In this document: in pieces, positions 41,015 through 49,191 of the stretch | How positions within the stretch are numbered: position 1 is the first letter of the stretch | Layout: each line of letters starts with the position of its first letter | NCBI GenBank assembly: GCA_900766055.1 | Contig: CAAFTZ010000116.1 | Coordinates: 10,988-74,987, forward strand | DNA: 64,000 nt | Direction of reading: 5' to 3' | Origin: an uncultured Parasutterella sp. | Lineage (GTDB): Bacteria; Pseudomonadota; Gammaproteobacteria; Burkholderiales; Burkholderiaceae_F | Program-made: the position numbers and the translations under genes | Notes under the pieces: generated by a model | Seen by the model: only the letters and a program-made list of their open reading frames with translations | Databases searched by the model: none | Told to the model about the DNA's origin: nothing

Positions 41015-42346
41015 ATGTCGATCGATTTAGATCACAAGCTTTCGGTACTGGCCGCAGCAGAGGAAGTCCCTGATGCTGTGGCTGTCCGCAGCAACGGTGA
41101 TTGTCTGACATACGGAGTGCTCGCCGAAAAGGTACGAGACATCCTGCCTCGGCTCGGTGATGCTCGGCCCTATCCGCTGATTGCGCGCCCTGATCTTGAT
41201 ACGCTGATAAAGGTGTTTGCGCTCTTAGAGCGCAAGCAGCCGATACTGCTTCTTCATCCCGGTCTTACCGAGCACGAACGCAATACGCTTCTGGCAAGCA
41301 TTGAAGGGCTGGATCATCATTTGCCGGAAAATACGGCTGTTATCTTGTTCACTTCCGGGACCGCCGGGCTGCCCAAACCGGCGATTCTTACTCGAGAAGC
41401 ATTGGCTGCCAGCGCAGAGGCCTCTCGAGATAATATTCCTCTCAGTCCCGGGGATGTTTGGCAGCTGTCGATTTCGCCCGCACGTATCGGAGGTTTCTCC
41501 ATTCTGACGAGGTCTTTGATTGCAAGATCGGCAATCGCGCTCGGACCGAAGTTCTCTCCGAAAGAGTACCTCCGTCGTCTGGAGGTTGATCGCGTCACCT
41601 ACTCTTCTATCGTCCCGACGATGCTGCGCATGATTTTTGATGAAGCACCCGAATGGCGTCCGTCAAAAAACCTGAAAGCGCTTTTGGTCGGCGGTGCTCC
41701 GACATCGGAAAAACTGAAAGCAGAAGCTGAGGATAAAGGCATTCCGGTTATTTTGACCTACGGGATGACCGAGACAGCGAGCAATGTCGTGACCACACCG
41801 TTTGCCGAACGATATCGGCGCACCTGCGGAAGCGGGAAAATCAATAAAGGTGTTCAGATAAAGTCAGAAGACGGACATCTCTTTATCAAAGGGCCGATGC
41901 TGATGCACGGTTACTGGGGAAGAAAGCCTCTGGTGCCCGGCGCCTGGTTTGACAGCGGAGATATCGGAGAAGTTGATTCGGACGGCTCAGTACGCGTCTT
42001 TGCCCGCCGTAAGGACGTTATCCTGAGCGGCGGAGAGAATGTCTATCCCGCGGAAGTTGAAGAGGCTCTGGAAACGATTCCCGAGGTTAAAGAGGCTTTG
42101 GTTTTAGGTCTTCCTGACGAGACTTGGGGAGCCATTGTGACGGCACTGCTGGTTCCGAGAGATGAGCAGAAACTGCCTTCGGATGCGGAACTGACTGTAA
42201 GACTTAAGCCAATCCTGGCTTCTTATAAATCCCCTCGGCGCATTGCCTGGGTAAAGGAGCTCCCAAAAACAAAAGCCGGCAAACCGGACCGGAATGCCGA
42301 CAATCTGAAGGAGATAAACTTCCGGACCCTCCACTACAAATCCTAA
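41015..42346 (+). CDS. menE: o-succinylbenzoate-CoA ligase-like AMP-binding enzyme
   Basis: This 443-residue acyl-CoA synthetase has the AMP-binding P-loop VILFTSGTAGLPKPAIL near residue 110, the adenylate region LTYGMTETASNVV, the GWFDSGDIGEVD-like GAWFDSGDIGEVD and the C-terminal lysine region LPKTKAGKPDRN. The short length and the neighbouring menB favour MenE, which activates o-succinylbenzoate. An alternative is a general aromatic or carboxylic acid ligase acting on the substrate of the upstream Bug receptor. Confidence 0.82.
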   Translation: MSIDLDHKLSVLAAAEEVPDAVAVRSNGDCLTYGVLAEKVRDILPRLGDARPYPLIARPDLDTLIKVFALLERKQPILLLHPGLTEHERNTLLASIEGLDHHLPENTAVILFTSGTAGLPKPAILTREALAASAEASRDNIPLSPGDVWQLSISPARIGGFSILTRSLIARSAIALGPKFSPKEYLRRLEVDRVTYSSIVPTMLRMIFDEAPEWRPSKNLKALLVGGAPTSEKLKAEAEDKGIPVILTYGMTETASNVVTTPFAERYRRTCGSGKINKGVQIKSEDGHLFIKGPMLMHGYWGRKPLVPGAWFDSGDIGEVDSDGSVRVFARRKDVILSGGENVYPAEVEEALETIPEVKEALVLGLPDETWGAIVTALLVPRDEQKLPSDAELTVRLKPILASYKSPRRIAWVKELPKTKAGKPDRNADNLKEINFRTLHYKS

Positions 42347-42350
42347 TAAT

Positions 42351-42379
42351 ACAAACGGCTCTGAAAACGAGCCGTTTGT
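42351..42379. terminator. terminator between menE and the HtrA gene
   Basis: ACAAACGGCTC (42351-42361) pairs perfectly with GAGCCGTTTGT (42369-42379) around a seven-base loop. There is no long T-run, but the convergent position supports the call. Confidence 0.7.
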
Positions 42380-42403
42380 CATAGAGTAAGCATTTTTTAC
42401 CGC

Positions 42404-43849
42404 TTACTTCTTCACTTCGTCCGAAAGTTTTACGGGGATGAATTCACGGCTTCCGTTTCGGTCAACGAGAACCGCCAAGCTGCCTTTGGCTTTACTGACG
42501 ACTTCATTCAAGTCCTTTTCAGTACGGATTTTCTTACCGCCGGCACTGATGATGATGTCGCCTCTGCGCATTCCCGCTTCCGCAGCCGCTCCGTACACGG
42601 ACTCAACAAACAATCCGTTAGAAACGCGTTTCTTTTCCTTGTCATTGAGCGGTCTGACGTTAGCGCCGAGGGCATTGTTCTGAGAAGCGGCAGGCTTCTT
42701 AAAGTTCAATTTTCCGTCGGTAGGCATTTCTCCGACCACGATGACGAGGTTGACAGGTTTGCCTTCACGCATTGCCTTAACTTTGACTTTGGCACCGGGC
42801 TTTGTAGAAGCAACCGCCTGGGACAGTTCTCTGATATCGGCAATCGGTTTACCGTTGTATTCGATGACGATGTCTCCGTCACGCAGACCGGCTTTGTCGG
42901 CAGGGCCGTTCTTTTCGATCTGAGCGATCAGGGCGCCTTTAGCTTCTTTCAAATTAAAGCTTTTAGCTAGTTCAGGCGTGAGCTGCTGCATCAGGATGCC
43001 GAGTCGGCCTCTGGAGACCTTGCCGTTTTTCATCAGCTCGTCTTTGATCTGGACAGCCAGATCGATCGGAATGGCAAAAGACAAGCCCATGAAACCGCCG
43101 GAAGTAGAGAAAATTTGGGAGTTGATGCCGATAACTTCTCCCTTCATGTTGAAGAGCGGTCCGCCGGAGTTACCGGGATTGACGGCAACGTCGGTCTGGA
43201 TGAAGGGAACAAACTGCTCGTCGGGAAGGTTGCGGCTTTTAGCGGAGACAATTCCTGCCGTGACGGTATTGTCCAGTCCGAAGGGAGCGCCGATGGCGGC
43301 AACCCATTCTCCGACTTTAACGTTTTCCGATTTTCCGAGTTTTACGACGGGCAGGTCTTTCCCTTCAATTTTGATGACAGCAATATCGGTTTTAGGATCT
43401 GTGCCCAGAACCTTGGCCTTGAATTCACGCTTGTCCGTAAGATGAACAGTGACTTCATCGGCTCCGTCGACAACGTGGTTGTTCGTGAGGATGATGCCGT
43501 TCGGATCGATGATGAAGCCGGAGCCCTGGCCGCGGCGTTCGGGCGTCATACCCGGGCCGTTGAAATCACCGAAGGGAAAGGGAAAGCCGAAACGACGCAG
43601 CATTTCAAGCTGCTCGTCGGGCATGCCGTTCTGAGGGCCGACGCGTTTTGCTTTCTTTACAGTAGAAATGCTGACAACGGCCTTCCCGTTGTCTTCGACT
43701 AACTTTGTAAAGTCCGGAAGACCGGAAAACTGAGAGGTCTGAGCGTGAGCCTCGGGGAAGACGGACACATTGCCGAAAGAACCGGCAGTTAAAGCCGCTG
43801 CACAAGCGATGGTCAGAACAGCCGGCTTGAGAAGCTTATTAAAAAACAT
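42404..43849 (-). CDS. degP: Do/DegP-type periplasmic serine protease (HtrA)
   Basis: HtrA/DegP degrades and refolds damaged envelope proteins. The 481-residue product has a signal sequence (about residues 1-37, ending AHAQ). The catalytic triad is His125 in LTNNHVVDGA, Asp155 in PKTDIAVIKI and Ser228 in NPGNSGGPL. Two PDZ domains follow (LRDGDIVIEYNGKPI and MRRGDIIISAGGKKI). It is 106 bases downstream of the two-component genes on the same strand, which suggests control of envelope stress. Confidence 0.95.
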   Translation of the reverse strand: MFFNKLLKPAVLTIACAAALTAGSFGNVSVFPEAHAQTSQFSGLPDFTKLVEDNGKAVVSISTVKKAKRVGPQNGMPDEQLEMLRRFGFPFPFGDFNGPGMTPERRGQGSGFIIDPNGIILTNNHVVDGADEVTVHLTDKREFKAKVLGTDPKTDIAVIKIEGKDLPVVKLGKSENVKVGEWVAAIGAPFGLDNTVTAGIVSAKSRNLPDEQFVPFIQTDVAVNPGNSGGPLFNMKGEVIGINSQIFSTSGGFMGLSFAIPIDLAVQIKDELMKNGKVSRGRLGILMQQLTPELAKSFNLKEAKGALIAQIEKNGPADKAGLRDGDIVIEYNGKPIADIRELSQAVASTKPGAKVKVKAMREGKPVNLVIVVGEMPTDGKLNFKKPAASQNNALGANVRPLNDKEKKRVSNGLFVESVYGAAAEAGMRRGDIIISAGGKKIRTEKDLNEVVSKAKGSLAVLVDRNGSREFIPVKLSDEVKK

Positions 43850-43955
43850 GCTTCCTTTTCTCCTAAGAAATGAGCGGAAAGATTGCTTTCTATATTAAAT
43901 TTTGGACTTAATTAAGCCTTAATCTTCAAAGAGCTAAGGTAAAAAAGTATGTCTC

Positions 43956-45308
43956 CTATTCATCGTCGGCAGAGGGCTGATTTTCAACCGCTGCCTTGCA
44001 GATCGGGAAGTCGATGCTAAAGCAGACGCCCTTTCCACCAATCCCTTCGGAAATAGACGGCTTGCCTCCGTGCAGCTCTGCCACGCGCCGCACAATCGCC
44101 AGTCCGAGACCGGTGCCCGGAATCGTTTTCGTTCCTTCCGCTCGGTAGAAACGTTCAAAGATTCTTTCGCGCTCGGCTTCCGGGATGCCGGGACCGTTAT
44201 CGCAGACACGAATGGAAGCCTCGGTATCCCTGATCAAGGTCTCAATTCGTATTTCTCCGCCTTCAGGTGTGTACCGAAGCGCGTTATCGCACAGGTTCGT
44301 CATTAGCAGCCGAAGTGCATCTTCGTTGGCGACCACGACCGTCGGTGTCTCGGATACGGTCCATAAATGAATATGCTTCTGCTCGGCGATAGGACTGAGG
44401 TCTTCGGCAACCGATCGAGCCAGCTGCGTCATGTCCACGGGAAGGAAAGGGCGGGAGCGATTATCCGGGTCAAGACGCGCCATGGTGAGGAGCTGAGTCA
44501 CGAGTCGAGTTGCACGTTTAACGCCGTCTTTTAATCGTCCGAAGGCTTTTGCCCTCGCCTCGTCCGTCTTTGCCCTTTCGGCGAGCTGAATTTGGAGCGT
44601 GAGCGCAGTCAGAGGCGTCCGAAGTTCATGGGCTGCGTCCGAGGCAAAGCGCTGCTGAGCCTTGATACTTTCTCCGAGCTGACCTAAAAGATCGTTTAAG
44701 GCGTTTACCAAAGGGACGATTTCGCGCGGCATACCCTTCATGGACAGAGGCTGCAGAGAAGTCGGAGACCTTCTGGCAATGGCTCCCGTCGTTTTGTTAA
44801 GCGCATGAAAGCCCTGTCCGATAATGACCCAAACCACAAGTCCTACCAGCAGGATCATGACGAAAAGCGGGAGGAGCACCGGCTTAGCCGTTTGAACCGC
44901 GATTTCGCTTCGAATGAATCTTGGCTGAGCTGCCTCAACGATTTGTCCGTACGGGTTTAAGAACGTATAGGCACGCCAAGTCTTACCGTCGAGCTGGAAG
45001 TCAGAAAAGCCCACTCGGTCCATTACCGGCAGGGATTTCATCCGTCTGGACAAGGCAACGGCTCCGCTGATCGGATCATAAATCTGCACGACAACGCCCT
45101 GCTCGCGGTTCCCGAAGCGGCGCTTAAGCTGTATGACATCCTGAGAGCGAATGTTGTCAAAAGAAAGAGCGACCTCGCGCAAAGAATTATCCAGCAGGCG
45201 GTCGACTTCCCGCTGGACCGAGTAATACATAGCGGCTCCCGTGGCTATGGTTGTCAGAGCCAGTACGATGCTTAAAGCAACGAGGAGCCGGGTCTTAATT
45301 GAGTACAT
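43956..45308 (-). CDS. sensor histidine kinase (QseC/PmrB-like)
   Basis: This 450-residue membrane kinase has an N-terminal helix (LLVALSIVLALTTIATGAA), a periplasmic sensor of about 125 residues and a second helix (LLPLFVMILLVGLVVWVIIG). The phosphoacceptor histidine lies in SDAAHELRTPLTAL. The ATP-binding boxes are NLCDNALRYTPEGG, DNGPGIPEAERERIF and GTGLGLAIV. The first ATG shares one base with the stop of the response-regulator gene. The signal is unknown. Confidence 0.94.
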   Translation of the reverse strand: MYSIKTRLLVALSIVLALTTIATGAAMYYSVQREVDRLLDNSLREVALSFDNIRSQDVIQLKRRFGNREQGVVVQIYDPISGAVALSRRMKSLPVMDRVGFSDFQLDGKTWRAYTFLNPYGQIVEAAQPRFIRSEIAVQTAKPVLLPLFVMILLVGLVVWVIIGQGFHALNKTTGAIARRSPTSLQPLSMKGMPREIVPLVNALNDLLGQLGESIKAQQRFASDAAHELRTPLTALTLQIQLAERAKTDEARAKAFGRLKDGVKRATRLVTQLLTMARLDPDNRSRPFLPVDMTQLARSVAEDLSPIAEQKHIHLWTVSETPTVVVANEDALRLLMTNLCDNALRYTPEGGEIRIETLIRDTEASIRVCDNGPGIPEAERERIFERFYRAEGTKTIPGTGLGLAIVRRVAELHGGKPSISEGIGGKGVCFSIDFPICKAAVENQPSADDE

Positions 45309-45964
45309 TAGGTTTCGAGGACGTAGCCCACTCCGCGAACGGTCTTAATGCTGTCTTCGCTGAGTTTTTTACGAAGATGGTGAATATGAACTTCGATTGC
45401 GTTGGAGCCGATCAAGGATTCGTAGTTATAGAGCTTTTCTTCCAGCTGGGCTCTGGACAATACGATTCCCGGACGTTCGGCCAGTGCAAATAAAAGTGCA
45501 TATTCCTTGCTCGACAAGAGCACGGATTCTCCGTTAAACAGCACTTCGCGCGTCGAAGGATTAATGGTGAGACGTCCTCTGCGGATGATCGGATCGCTTC
45601 TTCCGGCCGAGCGGCGCAGAAGTGCACGGATTCGAGCACTGAGCTCATCCAAGTCATAAGGCTTGATAAGGTAATCATCAGCGCCGGCGTCCAACCCTTC
45701 AATTCGGTCGTTGACTGTATCGCGGGCGGTCGTGACCAAAACCGGCGTATGGTTTTTGCGGAAGCGGATTTCCTTTAATACAGCGAGTCCGTCCTTGCCC
45801 GGCAGGCCGAGGTCAAGGATGACCAAGGAAAACGGAGTGGTATCCAGGGCAATGATCGCAGAGTTTCCGTCTTTCACCCAGTCGACGGCATACCCCTCTC
45901 CTTTAAGACCGTCGGCGACGGCTTCTCCGATCATTTCGTCGTCTTCTACTAACAGAATTCTCAT
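45308..45964 (-). CDS. OmpR-family response regulator
   Basis: The 218-residue product starts MRILLVEDDEMIGEAVADGL. The phosphorylated residue is Asp51 in LVILDLGLPGKDG, and the conserved Lys lies in YLIKPYDLDEL. The winged-helix C-terminal half includes the RGVGYVLET end. I start at ATG 45964, since an upstream frame adds nine unconserved residues. The gene is first in the unit with the histidine kinase and the HtrA gene. Confidence 0.95.
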   Translation of the reverse strand: MRILLVEDDEMIGEAVADGLKGEGYAVDWVKDGNSAIIALDTTPFSLVILDLGLPGKDGLAVLKEIRFRKNHTPVLVTTARDTVNDRIEGLDAGADDYLIKPYDLDELSARIRALLRRSAGRSDPIIRRGRLTINPSTREVLFNGESVLLSSKEYALLFALAERPGIVLSRAQLEEKLYNYESLIGSNAIEVHIHHLRKKLSEDSIKTVRGVGYVLET

Positions 45965-46043
45965 CTCATTCTCCGATACCAAAGTTTGCACAGTGTTTTA
46001 TTCTCGAGAACTCAAAAAGCACAAGTACCGAGACTATCTCGCT

Positions 46044-46071
46044 ATAGTTGGTGTAAAAAATTATCAACTAT
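46044..46071. promoter_or_regulatory. inverted repeat in the response regulator-DUF4870 intergenic region
   Basis: ATAGTTG (46044-46050) and CAACTAT (46065-46071) form a perfect 7-bp inverted repeat with a 14-base AT-rich centre, in the divergent promoter region. It could be an operator of the response regulator, but this is speculative. Confidence 0.3.
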
Positions 46072-46101
46072 TACGATACGCCATAAAGGATGGAGGCGCA
46101 T

Positions 46102-46536
46102 ATGAACGATTATCCGATTGTAACGGATGAGAACGGGGTGCCGAGGGCTCCTGTTCCCCCGAGTTTAGTGACAGTTACTCGCGTGGTTTATGCACTGCAC
46201 GCACTATCCATTTTGATCGGCGTCTTTACCGGCGCTTCTATAGCTACGGCCTTTGTCTTTGGATGGCCTTCCATTATTGCCGTCATCATCAACTACGTTG
46301 AGCGCAGCGACGTGCGGGGGACCTACTTAGACAGTCATTTCTCCTGGCAGATTCGTACGTTTTGGTACGCGCTGCTGTGGATTGTCGTTGTTTGGATTCT
46401 CGGGCTTGCGCTTGCCGTATTCCTTATCGGTTTTGTTATTTGGATCGTGGGTTTTGTCGTACTCGGAATCTGGGTGTGCTACCGCATTGTTTACGGCTGG
46501 ATGAGATTGTCCGACGGCCGTCCGATGCCCATGTAA
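46102..46536 (+). CDS. DUF4870-like small membrane protein
   Basis: The product (144 residues from ATG 46102, with GGAGG before it) has about four hydrophobic segments, including VVYALHALSILIGVFTGAS, WYALLWIVVVWILGLALAV and FVIWIVGFVVLGIWVCY. The pattern YALHALSIL and YRIVYGWMRLSDGRPMP at the end fits the DUF4870/YIP-type membrane family. Function is unknown. It is divergent from the two-component genes. Confidence 0.75.
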   Translation: MNDYPIVTDENGVPRAPVPPSLVTVTRVVYALHALSILIGVFTGASIATAFVFGWPSIIAVIINYVERSDVRGTYLDSHFSWQIRTFWYALLWIVVVWILGLALAVFLIGFVIWIVGFVVLGIWVCYRIVYGWMRLSDGRPMPM

Positions 46537-46626
46537 TCCTGAATTGAAAGCGAGACAAACAGTTCAATAGAATTTTCTCTGATCGGCCTCGATTCACCGA
46601 GGCTTTGCCCCACGAGGTACAGAGGG

Positions 46627-47565
46627 ATGATTCTTCAGAACTTTTTGCTCGCTTTTCCGTTATTTTTCCTGGTAGGACTGGGATTTTTTTCCGCGAAGAT
46701 CAATCTTATCGACTTTAATGTCGGAAAAGGACTGGCGAAGTTCGCATTTAATATTGCTATTCCTTGCATGCTCTTTCAAACGATTCGGGGTGCATCGAAC
46801 CTGCCGCCTCCGGATTGGAATATCGGTCTTGCTTACTTCGGCTCGTGCGCCTTGGTCTTTCTGCTTACGTTCTTCATAGGCCGCAGAGGTTTTCATTTGA
46901 GAGGAGATGAAAGCACCGTTTTCGGGATGAGCGCCATTTTCTCAAACAATGTTCAGCTCGGTATCCCGCTCGCGATTTCTCTGCTCGGAGAAAACTGTGT
47001 TCCTTCCATCGCTTTCATCGTCTCCCTGAACGTATTTTTACTGTGGGTTGCAGTGACCGTTGGCGTAGAGCTTTCTCGGAGCCGTGAGGCATCGATTCTC
47101 GGTACATGTTTTGAAGGCCTATGGAGAACGATAAAGAACCCTGTGATTATCGGAATCCTGCTCGGGCTTTTGAGTTCATGGCTAGGTATCAACCTCCCCG
47201 GACCCTTTGGAAAGAGTATGGATTTGCTTTCCGCATCTGCGACGCCTGTTGCCTTGTTTTCCGTCGGCACAGGTCTTAGCCGCTATAAGCTTTCTTCTCA
47301 TATCCGCTTGACCGGTGCCTCGATCTTCTTAAAGCTCTTTATTCAGCCGACCACGGTTTTCCTTCTGTGCGTCTTATTCGGAATCACCGGCATAGAGCGT
47401 CAGGCGGCATGTCTTTTGGCCTGCCTTCCTGTCGGCGTGAACGTTTATATCATGGCTCAGGAATTCGGAGTGATAGAAGGACCTGTTGTGAATGCCCTGC
47501 TGCTGACAACCTGTTTTTCGATGGTAACCGTTCCGCTAATGACTTCGGTGTTTAATTTCCTGTGA
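46627..47565 (+). CDS. AEC family transporter (auxin efflux carrier-like)
   Basis: This 312-residue membrane protein has about ten transmembrane segments and the AEC features GKGLAKFAFNIAIPCMLFQTI at the start, MSAIFSNNVQLGIPLA and FSVGTGLSRYKL. Bacterial members include malonate and malate transporters, but the substrate here cannot be told. It ends at a bidirectional terminator. Confidence 0.88.
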   Translation: MILQNFLLAFPLFFLVGLGFFSAKINLIDFNVGKGLAKFAFNIAIPCMLFQTIRGASNLPPPDWNIGLAYFGSCALVFLLTFFIGRRGFHLRGDESTVFGMSAIFSNNVQLGIPLAISLLGENCVPSIAFIVSLNVFLLWVAVTVGVELSRSREASILGTCFEGLWRTIKNPVIIGILLGLLSSWLGINLPGPFGKSMDLLSASATPVALFSVGTGLSRYKLSSHIRLTGASIFLKLFIQPTTVFLLCVLFGITGIERQAACLLACLPVGVNVYIMAQEFGVIEGPVVNALLLTTCFSMVTVPLMTSVFNFL

Positions 47566-47572
47566 AGAAAAA

Positions 47573-47605
47573 CAAAAGCCTCCGGATCAAAACCGGAGGC
47601 TTTTG
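47573..47605. terminator. bidirectional terminator between the AEC gene and the cyd operon
   Basis: CAAAAGCCTCCGG (47573-47585) pairs perfectly with CCGGAGGCTTTTG (47593-47605). T-runs flank the stem on both strands, so it ends both convergent units. Confidence 0.9.
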
Positions 47606-47623
47606 ACGACAGACTCTGTCGAG

Positions 47624-47878
47624 TTATGGGTGCCTGAAAAAAATCATGAAACTTGCTACTCCGACGCAGGTCCAAGCGACCAGCGGGGAAAACAAGAAGG
47701 CTAAAAGTCGGTTTTTGGCTTTGAAGCCTACTCCGTAGACGAAACAGAAGCTCATTCCTAAAAGCAGGAGAACAAGCCAGCCGTGCGGCACGGAGGTCAT
47801 ATCAGATGCGATGGCTCTAGGATAAATAATCACAAAAGCCGCAACCGACAAGGCAATCAGAAAAGAGAGGATTCGCAT
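47624..47878 (-). CDS. ybgE: cyd operon protein YbgE family
   Basis: This 84-residue hydrophobic protein has three probable membrane segments (FLIALSVAAFVIIYPRAIA, LVLLLLGMSFCFVYGVGF and LLAFLFSPLVAWTCVGVA). The SVPHGWLVLLLLGMSFCFVYG region and position after cydB and cydX identify it as the YbgE family. Its role in cytochrome bd is not defined. It follows cydX with a three-base gap. Confidence 0.8.
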   Translation of the reverse strand: MRILSFLIALSVAAFVIIYPRAIASDMTSVPHGWLVLLLLGMSFCFVYGVGFKAKNRLLAFLFSPLVAWTCVGVASFMIFFRHP

Positions 47879-47881
47879 GCG

Positions 47882-47989
47882 CTATTCATTCTCTTTGTCG
47901 GATTGCTTCGGAAAATCAAATCCGAGTGTAGCCAAGGCAGACAGGCAGATCATGAAAAGAACTGCGCAGATCCAAGCGATATATGTCAT
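47882..47989 (-). CDS. cydX: CydX-like small subunit of cytochrome bd
   Basis: A 35-residue frame from ATG 47989 encodes MTYIAWICAVLFMICLSALA followed by a short acidic tail. CydX is a single-helix subunit that stabilises the bd haem centre. Family members begin with an aromatic/Trp-rich helix (MWYFAWI type) followed by a polar tail. Here the helix and the position between cydB and ybgE match, although the opening WYF is replaced by TYI. The gene is too short for standard ORF finders. Confidence 0.8.
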   Translation of the reverse strand: MTYIAWICAVLFMICLSALATLGFDFPKQSDKENE

Positions 47990-48036
47990 TGCTTACTCCA
48001 GCTGCCCGAGCGAACGGGCAGCGTAATTATTTCGGA

Positions 48037-49185
48037 TTAGTAAAGATTCTTCGAGTTTTCCTGAATCATCTTATTCGTCAGTTTTCCGCTCATTACCTTA
48101 TAGGCCCAGCCGGTGTAGATGAGAACCAGCGGCAGGAAGATCAGCGTAACGATCAGCATGGTGAAGAGCGTGAGCTGAGAGCTTGTGCAGTCCCAAACCG
48201 TCAAGGAAGAGATCGGGTTCGAAGAGGACGGCATCAGGAACGGGAACATCGCAACCAGCGGTGTAAAGACGGTTCCGATTTCAGCTAACGAAGAGAAGAC
48301 GATGGCGACACCGGCCTTAAGCTTGCTGACGCTGAAGAAGGACACCAAGGCGCCTACGACAGCAAGTGCAGGGAAAGCCCAGAGAACAGGGTAGTCGGAG
48401 AAGTTCTTAAACCAGGCACCAGCTTGGACTTCCACTGTCTTGTTCAGCGGGTTCGGAAGCATGTTGGGATCGATTGCAGAAGTGATCACGAATCCGTCAA
48501 TTCCTGTGTAAACCCAAACGCCCGCAATCAGGAACAGGGCAATGAACACTAAAGAAGCGACCTGGCCGCAAACTTTGGCTCTCTGCTGAAGTACACCTTC
48601 GGATTTCAGTACCAAGTAGTTTGCGCCTTGAGTCACGATCATGGAGATAGAGACCAAGCCGCAGAGGATGGCAAACGGATTGAGAAGGGCCCAGAAGGAA
48701 CCGGTATAGAAACTTCTCAGGTGATCGTCGAAGTGGAACGGCACACCTTCGAGCAAATTACCGAAGGCGACACCGCAGACAACGGGCGGTACGAAGCTGC
48801 CGAGGAACAGAAGCCAGTCCCAGGAGTTTCTCCAGGTCTTGTTGGCAATCTTACTTCTGTAGTCGAAGCCGACCGGACGGAAGAAGAGAGCAAAGAGCAC
48901 CAGCAGCATTGCCCAGTAGAAACCGGAGAAGGCTGTTGCGTAGATTAAAGGCCAAGCGGCAAAGATGGCACCGCCGCCGGTAATGAACCAAACCTGGTTG
49001 CCGTCCCAGTGAGGAGCGACGGAATTGATCATGACACGGCGTTCGTCGTCGTTCTTACCGATGAAAGGTAGAAGTGTTCCGACGCCCATGTCCTGGCCGT
49101 CCATAACGGCGAAACCGGCTAACAGAACACCGATGAACAGCCACCAGATGAGTTTAAGTATTTCGTAATCGATAAACATAGTCAC
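48037..49185 (-). CDS. cydB: cytochrome bd ubiquinol oxidase subunit II
   Basis: CydB pairs with CydA in the low-proton-pumping quinol oxidase used at low oxygen. The 382-residue product has about eight membrane helices and the family features FAVMDGQDMGVGTLLPF, HWDGNQVWFITGGGAIFAAWPL and FSGFYWAMLLVLFALFFRPV. A Met two codons in (49179) is an alternative start. The gene lies six bases after cydA and 47 before cydX. Confidence 0.95.
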   Translation of the reverse strand: MTMFIDYEILKLIWWLFIGVLLAGFAVMDGQDMGVGTLLPFIGKNDDERRVMINSVAPHWDGNQVWFITGGGAIFAAWPLIYATAFSGFYWAMLLVLFALFFRPVGFDYRSKIANKTWRNSWDWLLFLGSFVPPVVCGVAFGNLLEGVPFHFDDHLRSFYTGSFWALLNPFAILCGLVSISMIVTQGANYLVLKSEGVLQQRAKVCGQVASLVFIALFLIAGVWVYTGIDGFVITSAIDPNMLPNPLNKTVEVQAGAWFKNFSDYPVLWAFPALAVVGALVSFFSVSKLKAGVAIVFSSLAEIGTVFTPLVAMFPFLMPSSSNPISSLTVWDCTSSQLTLFTMLIVTLIFLPLVLIYTGWAYKVMSGKLTNKMIQENSKNLY

Positions 49186-49191
49186 TGTCCT

